This document shows, piece after piece, positions 62,642 through 64,000 of a DNA stretch of 64,000 bases. How positions within the stretch are numbered: the first letter of the stretch is position 1; the number at the start of each line of letters is the position of its first letter. The stretch is from JAEUHO01 sp046350655 (GTDB lineage Bacteria > Planctomycetota > PLA2 > JAEUHO01). Location: the NCBI GenBank assembly GCA_046350655.1, contig JAXMAB010000011.1, positions 1 to 64,000 of the forward strand, in the 5' to 3' direction. The position numbers and the translations under genes were made by a program. The notes under the pieces were generated by a model. It was not told where the DNA came from, did no database searches, and saw only the letters and a program-made list of their open reading frames with translations.

Positions 62642-63757
62642 CTACGCGCGGGACGCGGATCCGGGATCCCCGACGCCGAAGTCCGTCGCCGCGGCGGCGA
62701 CCGGACCGTCCGACGGCGGCCGCTGCGACACCACCCCCACCCACTCGTCGCCCCAGACGCCCTCGGCGTCGTCGGCGTACCAGCGCGCGAGGACCGCCTC
62801 GATGTCGGCCACGCGGTTCACGCGGCCGAACGCGTTGCGCACGTCCGCGTGCCGCGGGTGCAGCCGCGCGTACTTCACGAGGTGCTTGCGGAGGCGCGGG
62901 GTCGGGTCGTCGTCGCCGTGGACCTCGCGCGCGAGGCGGAGGTGCTCCGTGAGCACCTCGCGTTGCGCGGGGAGCCGCGGGGGCGCGGGATGCGGCTCGC
63001 CGCGGAGGAGCGCGGCCGCGTTCGCGAAGATCCACGGGTTGCCGATGGCGCCGCGGGCGACCGACACGCCGTCGACGCCGGTCTCGGCGAGCATGCGGAC
63101 GCAGTCCGTCGCGGTGAAGAGGTCGCCGCTGCCGAGGATCGTGCGGTCGGGGTAGGCGGCCTTCGCCTCCTTCACGAACGCCCACCGGCTCGCGCCGACG
63201 TAGCCCTGCTCGACGGTGCGCCCGTGGAGCGTGACGGCCGCCGCGCCGAGCCGGAAGACGCCGTCGAGGATCTCGAGGCACTTCTCGCGGCTCTCGTCGG
63301 AGCCGTCGATCCCGCGGCGCATCTTCACGGTGACGGGCACGTGCGGGGGCACGGTCTCGCGCACGCGCGCGACGATCTCGAGGGCGTTCGTGGGCTGCGC
63401 GAGGTGGTACCCGCCGCGGCAGCCCCCCACCGCCGACTTCGACGGGCAGCCGAAGTTGACGTCGATGACGTCGAAGCCGGCCTCGACCAGCCGCCGCGCG
63501 GCGGCCTGGAACTGGAGCGGGTCCGAGCCCATCAACTGCCCGCCGACGGGGTGGTCGTCGTCGGCGAGCCTCAGGTGCCGCCGCACGAACGTCTCGCTGC
63601 GGGCCTCGACGGCGAACCGGTCGATCAGCACCTCGGCGAGCGCGTACGCGGCGCCGAAGCGCCGGGCGAGCCTTCGCATGGGCCCGTCGCTGTAGCCCGA
63701 CAGCGCCGCCTGGGCGAGCGGCGAGGCGGTCCGAACGGGGCCGACGACGAGGGACAC
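62642..63757 (-). CDS. tRNA-dihydrouridine synthase
   Basis: Encodes 371 residues, an FMN-dependent TIM barrel that reduces uridines in tRNA D-loops. Conserved pieces: 'AALSGYSDGPMRRLARRFGA' (FMN site start), 'LMGSDPLQFQAAARRL', the catalytic Cys in 'GFDVIDVNFGCPSK', 'PVTVKMRRGID', 'AVTLHGRTVEQGYVGASRW', 'ILGSGDLFTA' and 'GVSVARGAIGNPWIF'. The start is a GTG at 63757, which gives the usual N-terminus. GGAGG stands farther upstream than normal (17 nt). Which Dus class (A, B or C) cannot be set; 'GYVGASRW' and the length point to a DusB-like form. Confidence 0.93.
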   Translation of the reverse strand: MSLVVGPVRTASPLAQAALSGYSDGPMRRLARRFGAAYALAEVLIDRFAVEARSETFVRRHLRLADDDHPVGGQLMGSDPLQFQAAARRLVEAGFDVIDVNFGCPSKSAVGGCRGGYHLAQPTNALEIVARVRETVPPHVPVTVKMRRGIDGSDESREKCLEILDGVFRLGAAAVTLHGRTVEQGYVGASRWAFVKEAKAAYPDRTILGSGDLFTATDCVRMLAETGVDGVSVARGAIGNPWIFANAAALLRGEPHPAPPRLPAQREVLTEHLRLAREVHGDDDPTPRLRKHLVKYARLHPRHADVRNAFGRVNRVADIEAVLARWYADDAEGVWGDEWVGVVSQRPPSDGPVAAAATDFGVGDPGSASRA

Positions 63758-63800
63758 GTCGCGAGTATGGCGACCTCCTCCCCCGACCGGAAGCCCGCCC

Positions 63801-63824
63801 GGGACCGCGAGGCCCGGCCCGCGG
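63801..63824. repeat. Half-copy of the dispersed palindrome
   Basis: GGGACCGCGAGGCCCGGCCC and four more bases, between the dus start and the end of the truncated last gene. Confidence 0.65.
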
Positions 63825-63872
63825 CGGGGTCGGTCCGCCGAGTTCGGTGCGGAGTCACCCCCGTCCGACGGC

Positions 63873-64000
63873 TCATTCCGGCGCGGGCAGGAACCGACCG
63901 AGGTGAGGACTCCACACCCAGTCGCCCGCGGCGAGGTCCATCCAGTCGGCAACGAACGCCGAGAGCGGGCCACCCACGCCCTGCTGATGCCGGTCGTACA
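63873..64000 (-). CDS. C-terminal end of a gene cut by the window edge
   Basis: In the minus direction an open frame enters from the window end and stops at 63873, giving the last 41 or so residues: 'YDRHQQGVGGPLSAFVADWM' continuing to a final 'WSPHLGRFLPAPE'. The helix then aromatic-rich pattern looks like real protein and the third codon positions are mostly G or C. It is too short to name. The start is outside the window. Confidence 0.5.
   Translation of the reverse strand, partial: YDRHQQGVGGPLSAFVADWMDLAAGDWVWSPHLGRFLPAPE

Overview
The window is about three-quarters G+C by eye and densely coded, with genes in both directions and many 1-8 nt overlaps. It looks like the chromosome of a Gram-negative bacterium: Lgt, several lipoboxes, an LpxH-like hydrolase and many secreted proteins. 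A haem-less relative of the planctomycete cytochrome C (PSCyt1) domain, large secreted propeller and proline-rich proteins, and a UbiX/UbiA/UbiD quinone set suggest Planctomycetota. That placement is an inference, and no rRNA or marker set is present to prove it. I see no tRNA, rRNA or CRISPR array.

Layout. 1-9.1 kb: membrane protein, leuS, a collagen-like PhoX-type lipoprotein, a di-haem cytochrome lipoprotein and a convergent P-loop kinase. 9.2-14.6 kb: a stand-alone PTS EIIA domain, a divergent ArsB/NhaD-type permease and a 1144-residue exported BNR/WD40 protein. 14.7-19.5 kb: a methyltransferase, a WYL regulator and a coupled M16 peptidase pair of the YfmF/YfmH type. 19.6-22.9 kb: three tandem paralogous exported proteins. 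22.9-30 kb: mutL, holA, ubiA, ubiX and divergent ubiD. 30-31.8 kb: a decayed IS110-family element with a 5'-end duplication. 31.8-38.9 kb: a CPBP protease, an arsR-arsD-arsA operon with an operator over the arsR start codon, and an operon of exported thioredoxin-like/HEAT and TPR-like proteins. 39-44.5 kb: a frameshifted exported protein, ubiE/menG, ruvB and a SpoIID-type lipoprotein. 44.9-48.9 kb: tgt and small or exported proteins. 49-64 kb, almost all on the minus strand: glyA-like, an esterase-fold protein, lgt, tyrS, a lipoprotein, rpsA, cmk, lpxH-like, a frameshifted copper P-type ATPase, a pseudopilin-like protein, a dus and the end of one more gene.

Functional links. UbiX makes the prenylated flavin used by UbiD-family decarboxylases. 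With UbiA prenyltransferase and UbiE/MenG methyltransferase they give the late steps of (mena)quinone synthesis. ArsR/D/A form an arsenite-responsive unit whose membrane channel is not beside it. LeuS, TyrS, RpsA, Tgt and Dus serve translation; MutL, HolA and RuvB serve replication and repair.

The most unusual non-coding content is (i) a dispersed inverted-repeat family built on ACCGCGAGGCCCG and its complement, found in at least fifteen intergenic places, including one 44-bp palindrome present twice without a mismatch; and (ii) a conserved intergenic element of about 250 bp present twice (near 24.9 and 44.7 kb) with a 71-bp core matching at 67 positions, which may be a structured RNA or a mobile repeat.
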